Below are positions 1-9,400 of a stretch of 64,000 nucleotides of DNA, one piece after another (position 1 is the first letter of the stretch; each line of letters begins with the position of its first letter). Under the pieces are notes generated by a model, which saw only the letters and a list, made by a program, of their open reading frames with translations, did no database searches and was not told the DNA's origin. A program made the position numbers and the translations under genes. This DNA comes from Marinobacter panjinensis (GTDB taxonomy: Bacteria > Pseudomonadota > Gammaproteobacteria > Pseudomonadales > Oleiphilaceae). Location of the stretch: NCBI RefSeq assembly GCF_005298175.1, contig NZ_SZYH01000001.1, forward strand, positions 1,364,001-1,428,000, written 5' to 3'.

Positions 1-1327
1 CGCCGAAGCCTCATCGACAGAAGAGTCAAACACCGCCTCCGAATCGTCTTCAGACTGGGATGAATCCGAAAACGGGCCTGACTGGTCGTCAGAGACCGAC
101 AGTCCCGACACCATCCCCGATGACCTTCCGGTCGACACAGCCTGGGACGACATCTACCAGTCGGCACCCGCGTCATCGGCCCGTAACGACGATGAAAACG
201 ACAACGATTTTGAAACTCGCAACTCGCCTACGGAAACCCTGCACGATCACCTGGAGTGGCAACTGAACCTGACGCCCCTGAGCGAACGGGACCAGGCCAT
301 CGCCCACGCGCTGATGGATGCGGTTGATAATCACGGATACCTTACCTCTCCGCTGGAAGAAATCCATTCGGGGATGATGGACGAGTCTGATGAAGACCCG
401 CTTGAAATGGATGAGGTGGAAGCCGTACTTCACCGGTTGCAGCATTTCGATCCGCCTGGTGTCTTCGCCCGGAATCTTCAGGAATGTCTGCTGATCCAGT
501 TGAACCAGCTGCCACCGGATACCCCGTGGCTCGCCCAGGCACGGCTGGTGATCACCCACTACATTAACCTGCTGGGCAATCGTGATTACGCACAACTGCT
601 GCGCCGCAGCCGCCTGAAGGAAGATCAGTTGCGGGACGTTCTGGCCCTCATTACCGGGCTGAATCCGCGCCCGGGCGATACCCTCGACCAGGCCGAACCA
701 GACTACGTCATCCCGGACGTGATCGTGCGCAAGCACAACGAACGCTGGCGGGTAGAGCTGAATCCGGAAATTGCACCGCGCATTCGTGTCAATGCCAGCT
801 ATGCTTCACTTATAAAGCGTGCGGACAGCAGTGCCGACAACACTTACCTGCGAGACCAGCTGCAGGAAGCGAAATGGTTTATCAAGAGCCTGCAAAGCCG
901 TAACGAGACTCTGCTCAAGGTAGCCACGCGAATTGTCGAGCACCAGCAAGGATTCCTGGATCATGGCGAGGAATACATGAAGCCACTGATCCTGTCGGAC
1001 ATTGCCCAGGCGGTGGAAATGCATGAGTCGACCATTTCCAGGGTGACCACCCAGAAATACATGCACACGCCGCGTGGCATATTTGAACTCAAGTATTTTT
1101 TCTCCAGCCATGTCAGCACTGACGAGGGCGGAGAATGTTCCTCTACGGCAATCCGGGCGATGATCAAGAAACTGATTGCAACGGAAACCCCGAAAAAGCC
1201 ATTGAGCGACAGTAAAATTGCAGCCATGCTAGGAGAACAGGGTATCAAGGTAGCGAGACGAACCGTGGCCAAGTACCGTGAGGCAATGCACATTCCTCCG
1301 TCCAACGAAAGAAAGCGACTGGTGTAG
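1..1327 (+). CDS. rpoN: RNA polymerase sigma-54 factor (5' end outside window)
   Basis: Sigma-54 directs RNA polymerase to -24/-12 promoters that need an AAA+ activator. The reading frame is open from base 2, so the N-terminal activator-binding region lies outside the window. The first visible ~80 residues are a Ser/Asp/Glu-rich acidic linker (region II). The core-binding and DNA-binding regions follow, and the C-terminus carries the RpoN box [10 protein letters not shown], the signature for -24 recognition. An internal ATG at 314 is not the start because the homologous frame continues upstream. The gene is followed after 29 bp by hpf and then the ptsN-rapZ-npr cluster, the classic rpoN neighbourhood. 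Identification is certain; only the start is missing. Confidence 0.97.
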   Translation, partial: AEASSTEESNTASESSSDWDESENGPDWSSETDSPDTIPDDLPVDTAWDDIYQSAPASSARNDDENDNDFETRNSPTETLHDHLEWQLNLTPLSERDQAIAHALMDAVDNHGYLTSPLEEIHSGMMDESDEDPLEMDEVEAVLHRLQHFDPPGVFARNLQECLLIQLNQLPPDTPWLAQARLVITHYINLLGNRDYAQLLRRSRLKEDQLRDVLALITGLNPRPGDTLDQAEPDYVIPDVIVRKHNERWRVELNPEIAPRIRVNASYASLIKRADSSADNTYLRDQLQEAKWFIKSLQSRNETLLKVATRIVEHQQGFLDHGEEYMKPLILSDIAQAVEMHESTISRVTTQKYMHTPRGIFELKYFFSSHVSTDEGGECSSTAIRAMIKKLIATETPKKPLSDSKIAAMLGEQGIKVARRTVAKYREAMHIPPSNERKRLV

Positions 1328-1356
1328 TAGTAAACATCCGATAACAGGAGAAGCCT

Positions 1357-1665
1357 ATGCAACTCAATATTTCAGGCCATCACGTAGAATTGACTCCCGC
1401 ACTGAAAGATTATGTAACAGGCAAGTTTGACAAGCTTGAGCGTCACTTTGACCACATCAGCAACTGCCAGGTCACCCTTGAGGTGGAAAAAGTGCGCCAG
1501 ATGGCGGAAGCTACGCTACACGTGATAGGTGGTGAGATTCACGCAAAGGCCGAAAACAGCGATATGTATGCCGCCATTGATGCTCTGGTGGACAAGCTGG
1601 ACAGGCAGATCCTTAAGCACAAGGAAAAGAACGTTGACCGGATGCACGGAAACGGAGCCCGCTAG
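1357..1665 (+). CDS. hpf: Ribosome hibernation promoting factor, short form
   Basis: This 102-residue protein belongs to the HPF/YfiA (RaiA) family, which binds the 30S decoding centre and helps form inactive 100S ribosomes in stationary phase. The N-terminus MQLNISGHHVELTPALKDYV and the lysine-rich C-terminal helix are typical. The length matches the short gammaproteobacterial form, without the dimerisation domain of long HPF. A GGAG ribosome-binding site lies 8 bases before the ATG. It follows rpoN in the same direction and a strong hairpin terminator ends the transcript. Confidence 0.95.
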   Translation: MQLNISGHHVELTPALKDYVTGKFDKLERHFDHISNCQVTLEVEKVRQMAEATLHVIGGEIHAKAENSDMYAAIDALVDKLDRQILKHKEKNVDRMHGNGAR

Positions 1666-1697
1666 GGCGACCTGTTTGGTGCATAACAGTTAATCGA

Positions 1698-1742
1698 GCT
1701 GCGGCGCCGGCTTCGTTACAAAAGCTGCCGCAGCCTTTTTTT
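1698..1742 (+). terminator. Rho-independent terminator after hpf
   Basis: An 8-bp GC-rich stem (GCTGCGGC at 1698-1705 pairing with GCCGCAGC at 1727-1734) is followed by a run of seven T at 1736-1742. It separates rpoN-hpf from ptsN, so ptsN probably has its own promoter or depends on readthrough. Confidence 0.85.
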
Positions 1743-1761
1743 ACGGAACTGCAGTCGATTC

Positions 1762-2232
1762 ATGACCGACACATCCCTGACTATCGAGAACATACTCGCG
1801 CCGGAGCTGGCCCTTTGCAGGATGCCCGCCTCCAGCAAGAAGCGGGTTATGGAAACCATTGCGGAGCAGATCCAGCAACATGATCCGTCGCTCAGTGATA
1901 CCGCGATATTCAACAACCTCGTTGCCCGGGAGCGACTGGGGAGCACGGGTATTGGCCAGGGTATCGCCATTCCCCACTGTCGCCTGGAAGGGCTCGATCA
2001 CGTTGTGGGGGTATTGCTGACCCTGGAAGAAGGCGTGGCCTTCGATGCCATCGACAACCAGCCGGTAGACCTGGTGTTTGCCCTGATTGTTCCCAAGGAA
2101 GCGACCAGTGAACACCTTGAACTGCTGAGCCAGCTGGCCGAAAAGTTCAATGTACGGGCATTCTGCGATCAACTCCGCCAATGTACCGATGCGGACTCTC
2201 TCTATCGCCGGATGACGGCCGAAGGAAACTGA
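1762..2232 (+). CDS. ptsN: Nitrogen PTS EIIA component (EIIA-Ntr)
   Basis: This 156-residue protein is the terminal phospho-acceptor of the nitrogen phosphotransferase system (PtsP-NPr-EIIANtr), which regulates potassium, nitrogen and carbon responses rather than transporting sugar. The PTS EIIA type-2 fold is evident, with the phosphorylated histidine (His72) in GIAIPHCRLEG. It lies between rpoN-hpf and rapZ, the conserved arrangement in gammaproteobacteria. The gap to rapZ is 28 bp, which suggests co-transcription with rapZ and npr. Confidence 0.96.
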   Translation: MTDTSLTIENILAPELALCRMPASSKKRVMETIAEQIQQHDPSLSDTAIFNNLVARERLGSTGIGQGIAIPHCRLEGLDHVVGVLLTLEEGVAFDAIDNQPVDLVFALIVPKEATSEHLELLSQLAEKFNVRAFCDQLRQCTDADSLYRRMTAEGN

Positions 2233-2260
2233 GCCGCTCCGGATTCGAGGTGAATGGGTT

Positions 2261-3142
2261 ATGAAACTGATCATCGTCAGCGGCCGGTCAGGCTCCGGTA
2301 AAAGTACCGCCCTGCACGTGCTGGAGGACCTGGGTTTCTATTGCATCGACAACCTGCCCATCGGGTTGCTCTTCCCCCTGACGCGGGAAGCCACCACCCA
2401 GAGCTCACCGGGCCGGCTGGGCAAGATGGCGGTGAGCATCGACGCACGCAATCTGTCCGGCGAGCTCAGTAACTTTGAAGACATCTACCGCAGCCTGCAG
2501 GATACCGGCGTGACCATCGAGGTCATTTACCTGGACGCCGATGAACAGTCCCTGCTCCAGCGATTTCACGCCACACGGCGCAAGCATCCTCTGAGCGACG
2601 ACAGGACCTCACTGCGCGAAGCCATCGGCAACGAGAAAAAGCTGCTGGAACCCCTGTCGAAACTGGCCGACCTTTATATCGATACCACCGGGCTGTCCAT
2701 GTACGAACTGAGGGACATGGTCAAGCAGCGGGTGGCCGGGCGACGTGAGCAGGAACTGGCGCTATTGTTCCAGTCTTTCGGCTTCAAGCACGGGGTGCCG
2801 CTGGACTCGGATTATGTGTTCGATGTCCGCTGTTTGCCCAATCCCTACTGGGACACCAGCCTGCGAAAATTCGTAGGCACCGACCAGCCTGTTATCGACT
2901 TCCTGGAAAAGGAACCCCTGAGCCGGAAAATGGTGGACGATCTGACCAGCTTCCTGGAAACCTGGTTGCCTTCCTTTGCCGACAGCAATCGCAGCTATAT
3001 GACAATTTCCATCGGTTGTACCGGTGGCCAGCATCGCTCGGTTTACGTCTGCGAACAGCTGGGCCGTCATTTCTCGGGAAAGTACAGCAATGTCCAGGTC
3101 CGGCACACTGAACTTCCGCACTTGCAGAGCCGGGAAAGCTGA
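2261..3142 (+). CDS. rapZ: RNase adapter protein RapZ
   Basis: RapZ in E. coli binds the sRNA GlmZ and delivers it to RNase E, controlling glucosamine-6-phosphate synthase. This 293-residue homologue has the Walker A motif GRSGSGKST (residues 8-16), the DARN motif starting at residue 61 and the C-terminal IGCTGGQHRSV segment of the family (formerly YvcJ/YhbJ). It lies between ptsN and npr, and its stop is only 7 bases before the npr start, so the three are almost certainly one operon. Whether the sRNA target is conserved in this organism cannot be seen here. Confidence 0.95.
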   Translation: MKLIIVSGRSGSGKSTALHVLEDLGFYCIDNLPIGLLFPLTREATTQSSPGRLGKMAVSIDARNLSGELSNFEDIYRSLQDTGVTIEVIYLDADEQSLLQRFHATRRKHPLSDDRTSLREAIGNEKKLLEPLSKLADLYIDTTGLSMYELRDMVKQRVAGRREQELALLFQSFGFKHGVPLDSDYVFDVRCLPNPYWDTSLRKFVGTDQPVIDFLEKEPLSRKMVDDLTSFLETWLPSFADSNRSYMTISIGCTGGQHRSVYVCEQLGRHFSGKYSNVQVRHTELPHLQSRES

Positions 3143-3149
3143 ACCGTCT

Positions 3150-3419
3150 ATGATTCGCCGCCCCATCACCATCATCAACAAACTCGGCCTTCATGCCCGC
3201 GCTGCCGCCAAACTGGTTGCAACCGCGTCGGATTTCGAGAGCAGCGTTCAGATCAGCCGGAACGACCGCAAAGTGGACGCCAAGAGCATCATGCCGGTGA
3301 TGATGCTGGCCGCCAGCCAGGGCACGGAAGTAGAACTGATTGCAGACGGGCCGGACGAGTCCGAGGCCATTGAGGCGCTGTCAGCACTTATTGATGATTA
3401 TTTCGGCGAGGGCGAATAG
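3150..3419 (+). CDS. npr: Phosphocarrier protein NPr (HPr family)
   Basis: This 89-residue HPr-family protein carries phosphate from EI-Ntr (PtsP) to EIIA-Ntr. The active-site motif GLHARAAAKL has the phosphorylated His at position 15, and the DAKSIMPVMML segment matches the regulatory-serine region of HPr. The frame is open upstream into rapZ, but the ATG at 3150 gives the family N-terminus and lies just after the rapZ stop. It is the last gene of the ptsN-rapZ-npr cluster. Confidence 0.94.
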   Translation: MIRRPITIINKLGLHARAAAKLVATASDFESSVQISRNDRKVDAKSIMPVMMLAASQGTEVELIADGPDESEAIEALSALIDDYFGEGE

Positions 3420-3468
3420 CCGCCAGCCCGTGGGTGGCCCGACCACGGCATTCACCTACAACTCTTTC

Positions 3469-3497
3469 TCACCTGTATACCCTAACTTCGCTATAAT
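3469..3497 (+). promoter_or_regulatory. Candidate sigma-70 promoter for mgtE
   Basis: A perfect -10 box TATAAT lies at 3492-3497, with a weak -35 (TCACCT, 3469-3474) 17 bp upstream. The transcript would start about 20 bp before the mgtE ATG. No M-box-type magnesium riboswitch could fit in so short a leader. Confidence 0.5.
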
Positions 3498-3525
3498 ACG
3501 GGGGTTTTCTGACTGTGGGTGATGC

Positions 3526-4887
3526 ATGACCGATATTCTGGAGAAAAGCCAGGCTCGCCAACGCCTTCGCTCCCTGAGCGAAGCGCTGGACAGTGGCGCC
3601 CTGAAACAGGTTGCCCGCATTCTCAATGGCGGCCTGAGCCCCAGCGATATTGCCCACCTGCTGGAATCCTCGCCACCCCGTCAGCGGGCGTTGCTGTGGA
3701 ACCTGGTGGACAAACAACTGGAAGGCGAAGTTCTCCAGTACCTCAATGATGATATCCGCGGCTACTTCCTGAGTCAGCTGAACGCTCAGGAACTCGCAGA
3801 CATCATTGAAGATTTCGAGTCGGACGATCTTGCCGACTTGCTGCAACAGCTGCCCGACACGGTGATTCAGGAAGTCCTGGACACCATGGACGAACAGGAC
3901 CGCCAGCGCGTTGAGGAGGTGCTCTCCTACCCGGAAGACACCGCCGGCGGCTTGATGAATACGGACACCATCACGGTGCGCCCGGATATCAGCATCGACG
4001 TGGTTCTGCGTTACCTGCGCCGTCACCGCAATCTGCCACCCATGACGGACAGCCTGATCGTGGTGAGCCGGCGGGACGAATTCATCGGCATGCTGCCGAT
4101 CACCAAAATGCTGGTTTCCAACCCTGCTGCGACGGTGCGGGAAGTGATGGACACCGACATCGAGCCGATACCGGTCACCCTGTCCGACACCAAGGTAGCC
4201 ACCCTGTTCGAGCGCTACGACCTGATCTCGGCACCGGTGGTCAGCGAGGAAGGCAAGCTGTTGGGCCGGATCACCATCGATGACGTGGTTGACGTCATCC
4301 GCGAGGATGCCGATCACTCCCTGATGAGCATGGCAGGCCTGGACGAGGATGAAGACACCTTTGCGCCGATTTTCAAGACCACCCGGCGCCGGGCCGTCTG
4401 GCTGGGCATCAACCTGCTTACGGCGTTTACCGCCTCCGCTGTCATCGGCCTGTTTGAAGCCACCATCGAGAAAGTCGTGGCGCTGGCTGTGCTGATGCCT
4501 ATCGTGGCCTCCATGGGCGGTATCGCCGGCAGCCAGACCCTGACCCTGGTCATCCGCGGCATGGCCGTGGGGCAGATCAGTGGCGCCAACGTGGGCTGGC
4601 TGCTGAACCGCGAATTTGTCGCCGGCGCCCTGAACGGGTTGCTCTGGGCCGTTGTGGTAGCCACCGCCGCCACCCTCTGGTTCAAGGACATGATGATTGG
4701 CGCCATCATTGCTGCTGCGCTGATCATAAACCTGATTGCGGCAGCCCTCGTGGGCACCGTATTGCCCCTGTTCCTCAAATCCCGCAACATTGATCCCGCG
4801 CTGGCGGGAAGCGTTATACTGACGACGGTGACAGATGTGATCGGGTTTATGGCGTTTCTTGGCCTGGCCACCATATTTTATGGATGA
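3526..4887 (+). CDS. mgtE: Magnesium transporter MgtE
   Basis: MgtE is a Mg2+-selective channel of the inner membrane whose cytoplasmic domains sense Mg2+. This 453-residue protein has the expected order: an N-terminal superhelical MgtE_N domain (about residues 1-130), tandem CBS domains (about 135-255, including MNTDTITVRPD), then a five-helix membrane domain from about residue 280 with the pore segment MPIVASMGGIAGSQ. Length is normal for the family. It has its own candidate promoter and is followed by an inverted pair of REP palindromes. Confidence 0.95.
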   Translation: MTDILEKSQARQRLRSLSEALDSGALKQVARILNGGLSPSDIAHLLESSPPRQRALLWNLVDKQLEGEVLQYLNDDIRGYFLSQLNAQELADIIEDFESDDLADLLQQLPDTVIQEVLDTMDEQDRQRVEEVLSYPEDTAGGLMNTDTITVRPDISIDVVLRYLRRHRNLPPMTDSLIVVSRRDEFIGMLPITKMLVSNPAATVREVMDTDIEPIPVTLSDTKVATLFERYDLISAPVVSEEGKLLGRITIDDVVDVIREDADHSLMSMAGLDEDEDTFAPIFKTTRRRAVWLGINLLTAFTASAVIGLFEATIEKVVALAVLMPIVASMGGIAGSQTLTLVIRGMAVGQISGANVGWLLNREFVAGALNGLLWAVVVATAATLWFKDMMIGAIIAAALIINLIAAALVGTVLPLFLKSRNIDPALAGSVILTTVTDVIGFMAFLGLATIFYG

Positions 4888-4893
4888 CAGGTT

Positions 4894-4980
4894 TGTCGGA
4901 TTACGCCTTCGGCTAATCCGACCTACGGGTCGGACACTTAATTAAATGTAGGTCGGATTAGGCGAAGCCGTAATCCGACA
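4894..4980. repeat. REP pair (family C), GTAG ends facing inward
   Basis: Two 33-bp imperfect palindromes, 4894-4926 and 4948-4980, are inverted copies of each other separated by 21 bp. Each reads GTAGGTCGGATTAG at one end and TAATCCGAC at the other, with a GGCGAAGCC-type apex. The 5' GTAG tetranucleotide is the hallmark of REP sequences mobilised by RAYT (TnpA-REP) transposases. In this pair the GTAG ends face each other, unlike the other pairs in the window. The element fills the mgtE-darP gap. Confidence 0.9.
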
Positions 4981-4993
4981 AAACGGACGCTTC

Positions 4994-5524
4994 ATGAACG
5001 ATACTCAAAACGACCACCCCGAATACTCCGGCCCCAGCAAATCCCAGCTCAAGCGGGACATGCATCAGTTGCAGGGCCTGGGCAAGCGCATGCTGGACCT
5101 GAGCAACGACCAGCTCGACACCCTGCCCATCAGCGGAACCCTGAGGGCGGCCATTGAGGAGTCCCGTCGCATTCGCCAGAATGAGGCCCGGCGGCGCCAC
5201 CTGCAGTACATCGGCAAGATCATTCGCCAGGAAGACGATCCCGAAGGTCTGACCCGTGCCATTGATGCCTTCGATGCTGGCAGCGAGGAGCACACCCGTC
5301 GCCATCACCTGGCGGAACGCTGGCGCGACCGGATGATCGAAGAGGGTGACTCTGCCGTGGGGGAATTCCTGAATTACTGCTCAACTGCCGATATCCAGCA
5401 CCTGCGCAACCTGGCCCGAAACGCCCGCCGGGACATGCAGAACGAGAAAAATACCGGCCAGCCCAGAAAACTGTTCCGCTACCTGAGGGAATGCATTGAC
5501 GATGTTGAGGCGGCCGGTCACTAA
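4994..5524 (+). CDS. darP: Ribosome biogenesis factor DarP (YjgA, DUF615)
   Basis: This 176-residue protein matches the DUF615/YjgA family, recently named DarP, which associates with late 50S ribosomal precursors and aids peptidyl-transferase-centre maturation. Visible family features are the KSQLKRDMHQLQGLGKRM segment (residues ~15-34), the conserved arginine-rich stretch around RRHLQYIGKIIR, and a helical C-terminal half. It starts 13 bases after a REP pair, so it is either read from upstream of the repeats or has a promoter within or next to them. Confidence 0.93.
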   Translation: MNDTQNDHPEYSGPSKSQLKRDMHQLQGLGKRMLDLSNDQLDTLPISGTLRAAIEESRRIRQNEARRRHLQYIGKIIRQEDDPEGLTRAIDAFDAGSEEHTRRHHLAERWRDRMIEEGDSAVGEFLNYCSTADIQHLRNLARNARRDMQNEKNTGQPRKLFRYLRECIDDVEAAGH

Positions 5525-5536
5525 AGGACCGCCTGG

Positions 5537-6397
5537 TCAGAGCTTCCGGTGCTCCCATACCGGCATCCGGGTACGTATCTCGCGGAGCATCTCCGGGTCC
5601 AGGTCGGCAGTGACTACCCCGGGGCCCTCGCCGATCTCGGACAAGACTCGCCCCCAGGGGTCAACAATCATGCTGTGGCCATAGGTATGCCGCCGCTCGC
5701 TGTTCTGGCCACCCTGCCCCGCTGCCACCATCCAGAACTGGTTCTCAATGGCCCTGGCCCGCAGCAGCGCGTGCCAGTGGGCATCGCCGGTGTTCCAGGT
5801 AAACGCGCTGGGCAGTGACACCCATTCGGCGCCCTGTTCCCGCAACCTGCGGAACAGTTCCGGGAAGCGAAGATCGTAGCAAATGGCCAGTCCCAGCCGA
5901 CCGGCGGGGGTGTCGATCACAGCCACGTCCTCGCCGGGCTCGAAGGTATCCGACTCCCGATACTGACCCTGGGCATCCTCCACCATGGCATCGAACAGGT
6001 GGATCTTGTCATAACGGGCGACTTCCTCGCCCTGATTGTTGTAGACCAGGCAGCAGGCCCTGACCCGATCCCTCACTGTGGAACCATCCGGGCGTGAAGC
6101 TATAGGCAGTGAGCCACCGACAATCCAGATGCCAAGCTCGGCAGATTGCTCGGCCAGAAAATGCCGTATCAGGTTATCCGGATCTGCCTCGCGACGGCCG
6201 CAACCAATCATCTGCCGGGTTGCCAGCACGGCGAAGTTTTCCGGCAGTACCGCCACGCTGGCCCCGGAAGCTGCAGCCTCCGCCAGCAAGCGCCCCGCTT
6301 CCCTGAGATTAGAGGCAATATCGTGGGTGCTCACCATCTGGAGCGCCGCTACCCTGTTTTGTTGTCTGTTCACCGCCTGCTGTGCCTGCACTGACAT
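5537..6397 (-). CDS. Carbon-nitrogen hydrolase (nitrilase/omega-amidase family)
   Basis: A 286-residue nitrilase-superfamily enzyme with the Glu-Lys-Cys catalytic triad visible in order: Glu in AVLPENFAV, Lys in YDKIHLFD, and Cys in LAICYDLRFPEL. It resembles the Nit1/Nit2 group, which hydrolyses deaminated glutathione or omega-amides; the exact substrate cannot be read from sequence. A GGAGG ribosome-binding site precedes the ATG and overlaps the end of yhdP, so it is the last gene of the mreB-to-nitrilase gene string. The same neighbour order occurs in Pseudomonas. Confidence 0.9.
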   Translation of the reverse strand: MSVQAQQAVNRQQNRVAALQMVSTHDIASNLREAGRLLAEAAASGASVAVLPENFAVLATRQMIGCGRREADPDNLIRHFLAEQSAELGIWIVGGSLPIASRPDGSTVRDRVRACCLVYNNQGEEVARYDKIHLFDAMVEDAQGQYRESDTFEPGEDVAVIDTPAGRLGLAICYDLRFPELFRRLREQGAEWVSLPSAFTWNTGDAHWHALLRARAIENQFWMVAAGQGGQNSERRHTYGHSMIVDPWGRVLSEIGEGPGVVTADLDPEMLREIRTRMPVWEHRKL

Positions 6398-6420
6398 TGA
6401 TTATCCTCCGGATGAAATCA

Positions 6421-9400
6421 TTACTGGCCGGTATCAAATACCCGCCTGAGGCGAACTTCCGGCTCGCCCCAACTTCCGCCGACACTATAAGTTGCACTGG
6501 TCAGTTTGCTCAATGGATCACCCAATACTTTGTCCAGTACAAACAGGGCGCCTCCAATGGGCGCGCCCGCCCCCATCAGCAGCGCTGCCAGCGGCAGGTT
6601 CTGGGTCAACGGCAGAACCACCACCATGCTCATATCGAGGGTTTCTTCTATCATATTACTGGTGCCGGTCAGCTTGAAAGCACCGGAGGGACCAACCACC
6701 TGCAGCTCCGGATCCAGCGTCAGCAGGCCGTTAATCATGGTTGCCTTGCCAGAGATGGCATCAAATGCTACACCGGCTTCGTACAGATCGGAGAAATCCA
6801 GCTGCAACCGTCGCCACAAGGTGTCGGAGTTCAGCAGATTGAATACCCGGAACAACTGGGCGGTGTTGTTGCCTTCCAGAATGACGCCGTCATCAAAGCG
6901 CACACTCACTGACCCGCTGAGCCCCGATACATCAAATTCATTGGGCCGGCCCGGCCAGTCAATATCCATATTCACCACGGTGCTCTCGCTGCGAAACGGT
7001 ATCTCGGTGCCAAACAGGTTGCCAAGATCCGCAAGGGACTCCCCGGTAATGTCACCGACGAACCGGGTGGTCTCCCGGTCTCCGGCAATACTCCAGGTCA
7101 ACTGACCGCCCAGGGTCAACGAGTTCAGCGTTCCGGCGATGTCCTGCACCTGTAGCCGCGTGGCTTCCGGACGAAGCCCCAGAGACCAGGTGCCGGCATC
7201 GTCATCGTCGAGCTGAAGGCTGGCGATACGTAGGTCGATATCCGGCCAGTTCTCCATGGCCAGCTCCCGGAAGGCACGAACCCGTTCATCCGGCTCCGGC
7301 AGCAGGGGCATCTCCTCTTCCGCTTCGCCGTCGCCCCGTGCCAGCTTCAGCCGTTCCAGATCCACGACGACCGGGCTGTCATCCTCTGGCCAGTATAAAA
7401 CCCCGGAAAGCCACTCTGACTCCGCCTCAACAGACCACAGTTCATTGATCTGGCGCGCCGAAACGTCAACACCGGTCAATTGCTGGTCGCCTAGAAAAAG
7501 AGTGTGGAAAGTCAGGTCCAGGTTACCCGCCTGCCACAACAAATTCAGGTTCAGGCGTTCCGGCCAGTCAACATAGACGTTTATCCCAGCATTGCCCCTG
7601 GGCTCTATTCTTGCACTCAGAGGCGCTTCCTCGTCAGCCTCCTTTGCCAATGGGTCCGGCCAGCTGACCGCGAGCCCGGTCAGGTCCGAATACAGCTTGA
7701 CGGCGGTCGCATTACCCGGCGAGACGTCCAGGGTTGCCAGGTAGCCGAGGTCTCCACTCAGCCCAAGACTGGTTCCCTCCGGCAGCGCGGTCTGCGCCAG
7801 CACATTGGTGATATCAAGACGGCCGTACTGGCGGATATTGAGTGCCTCCCCAGCCTCATCACGGCGCAACCGCACGGTAACCGGAGCTCCCATGAAATGA
7901 GCCTGAAGAGGCGTGTCAGAAAATCCATCCTCGGTACTGAAACTCAGTTCGCCATTGATCTGTGTCCATTCAAGATCCGCCGGGGAATACGTCAGCGTGC
8001 CGGCATCGGCACGAACAGTGGCATTTATGTCAGGCGGCGAGTCCGAACCCAGAATCAGACCAAGCTGCAGGCCCAGGTGATAACTGCCATCCAGCTGGAT
8101 GCTCGTGCCGGCTTCCCCGGCCATTTCCCCCAGCGGGCTGCTCGCCATCCAGTGGGCCACGGCTTCACCTGCTACCGGTGCAGAGGCATCCACAGAGAGC
8201 CGAACATGACTACCCTCGGGCTCGACCCTCACCAGCCCCGGCTCAAGGTCGAGCCCGCCGGTACGGCCGGACTCCACCTCCACCCGAGTGCGGCCATTCT
8301 GAACGTAAACCGTGCCCGAGGCATCAGTGACCTCCGGCCAGCGTTCATCATAACGGACGGTGGCATCCTGAAAGTGGAAGACCATGGAGGACACAAACGA
8401 GCCCGGTGGGGCATCGCGATTGATCAGCCCGTGGCCAAAGTATTCTCCGCTGGTGACCTCAACTTCCTCAATGGCAGTAGTCAGCCATTCATACAGGCCA
8501 GGAGCCACGGCCTTGACCGGCACAAAGTCCGCAAGCATCTCGGCGGTTCCGTTGCGAACGCCGACCTTGACCCCGAGACTGTCCTCCCCGTGACGATCCA
8601 TCCGCAAATCGAATGCGCCGGTCAGCTCGGTGCCATCGCCATAAACCATTCCGATTTCGTCGGAATAGACCCGGATAATGTCTCCCTCGAAGCGCCAGGC
8701 CACGCCAGCCCGCAAGCCGCGCAGACTCCAGGAATTGCGAAACAGATTTGGAAAGCCCAGGGTCAGCTCGTCGCTCCGGGCTTCTGCATAGCCGCCTTCA
8801 TTGGTCATTACCAGATTGCCATTCAGGCCCGATATTTCCGGCGCACCACCGTAGGCCCGCATCTGAACGTCGTTCATTAACGCCGTCAGCTCGAACTGTC
8901 GGTTCTTTTCGGATGGCAGTTTGAGCAACAACTGGTTCAATTTGCCGGCCGGCCGGTAGTTTTCGAGGGCCCTGGTAGCACTGGCCGGTAGCAGACCGAG
9001 ACCGGTTACCAGCCGCCGAAGAGGTTGTAACGACAGCTCGTCGGCAATGATCCGGGGCCCGGCTTCTTCGTCGTCGAGCTGGAAGCGTACGTCGAAAGGA
9101 GGAACCGCATCACCATTCCACTGCCACTCCAGCCCCTTCAGGTGGAACTCACCGGTGGTGAACCAGGACTGGTTCTCCGGTGGGCCATTTGATGCATGCT
9201 GCCTGCGCCAGCCAAACCTTACGCTGATATCCTCAAGCGGCGCCAGGGATTCCTTGCCAGCCCCGATCTGGAGGTAAGGCGTCGCCACGTTGCCACTGAC
9301 CTGCTCCATCAAACCGTCACGAAAGGTCATCCAGACCTGCCCACCCAGATCAAACCCTTCCACCCGGATATCTCGCCAGGCATAGTCTTCAATCAGCCCG

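Noticed and set aside
3526..3560. Possible magnesium riboswitch before mgtE
   Set aside because: The leader after the candidate -10 is only about 20-30 nt, too short for an M-box or mgtA-type leader.
7504..8880. 458-codon plus-strand frame inside yhdP
   Set aside because: Antisense to yhdP, which matches its family over its full length; no own ribosome-binding site or domain.
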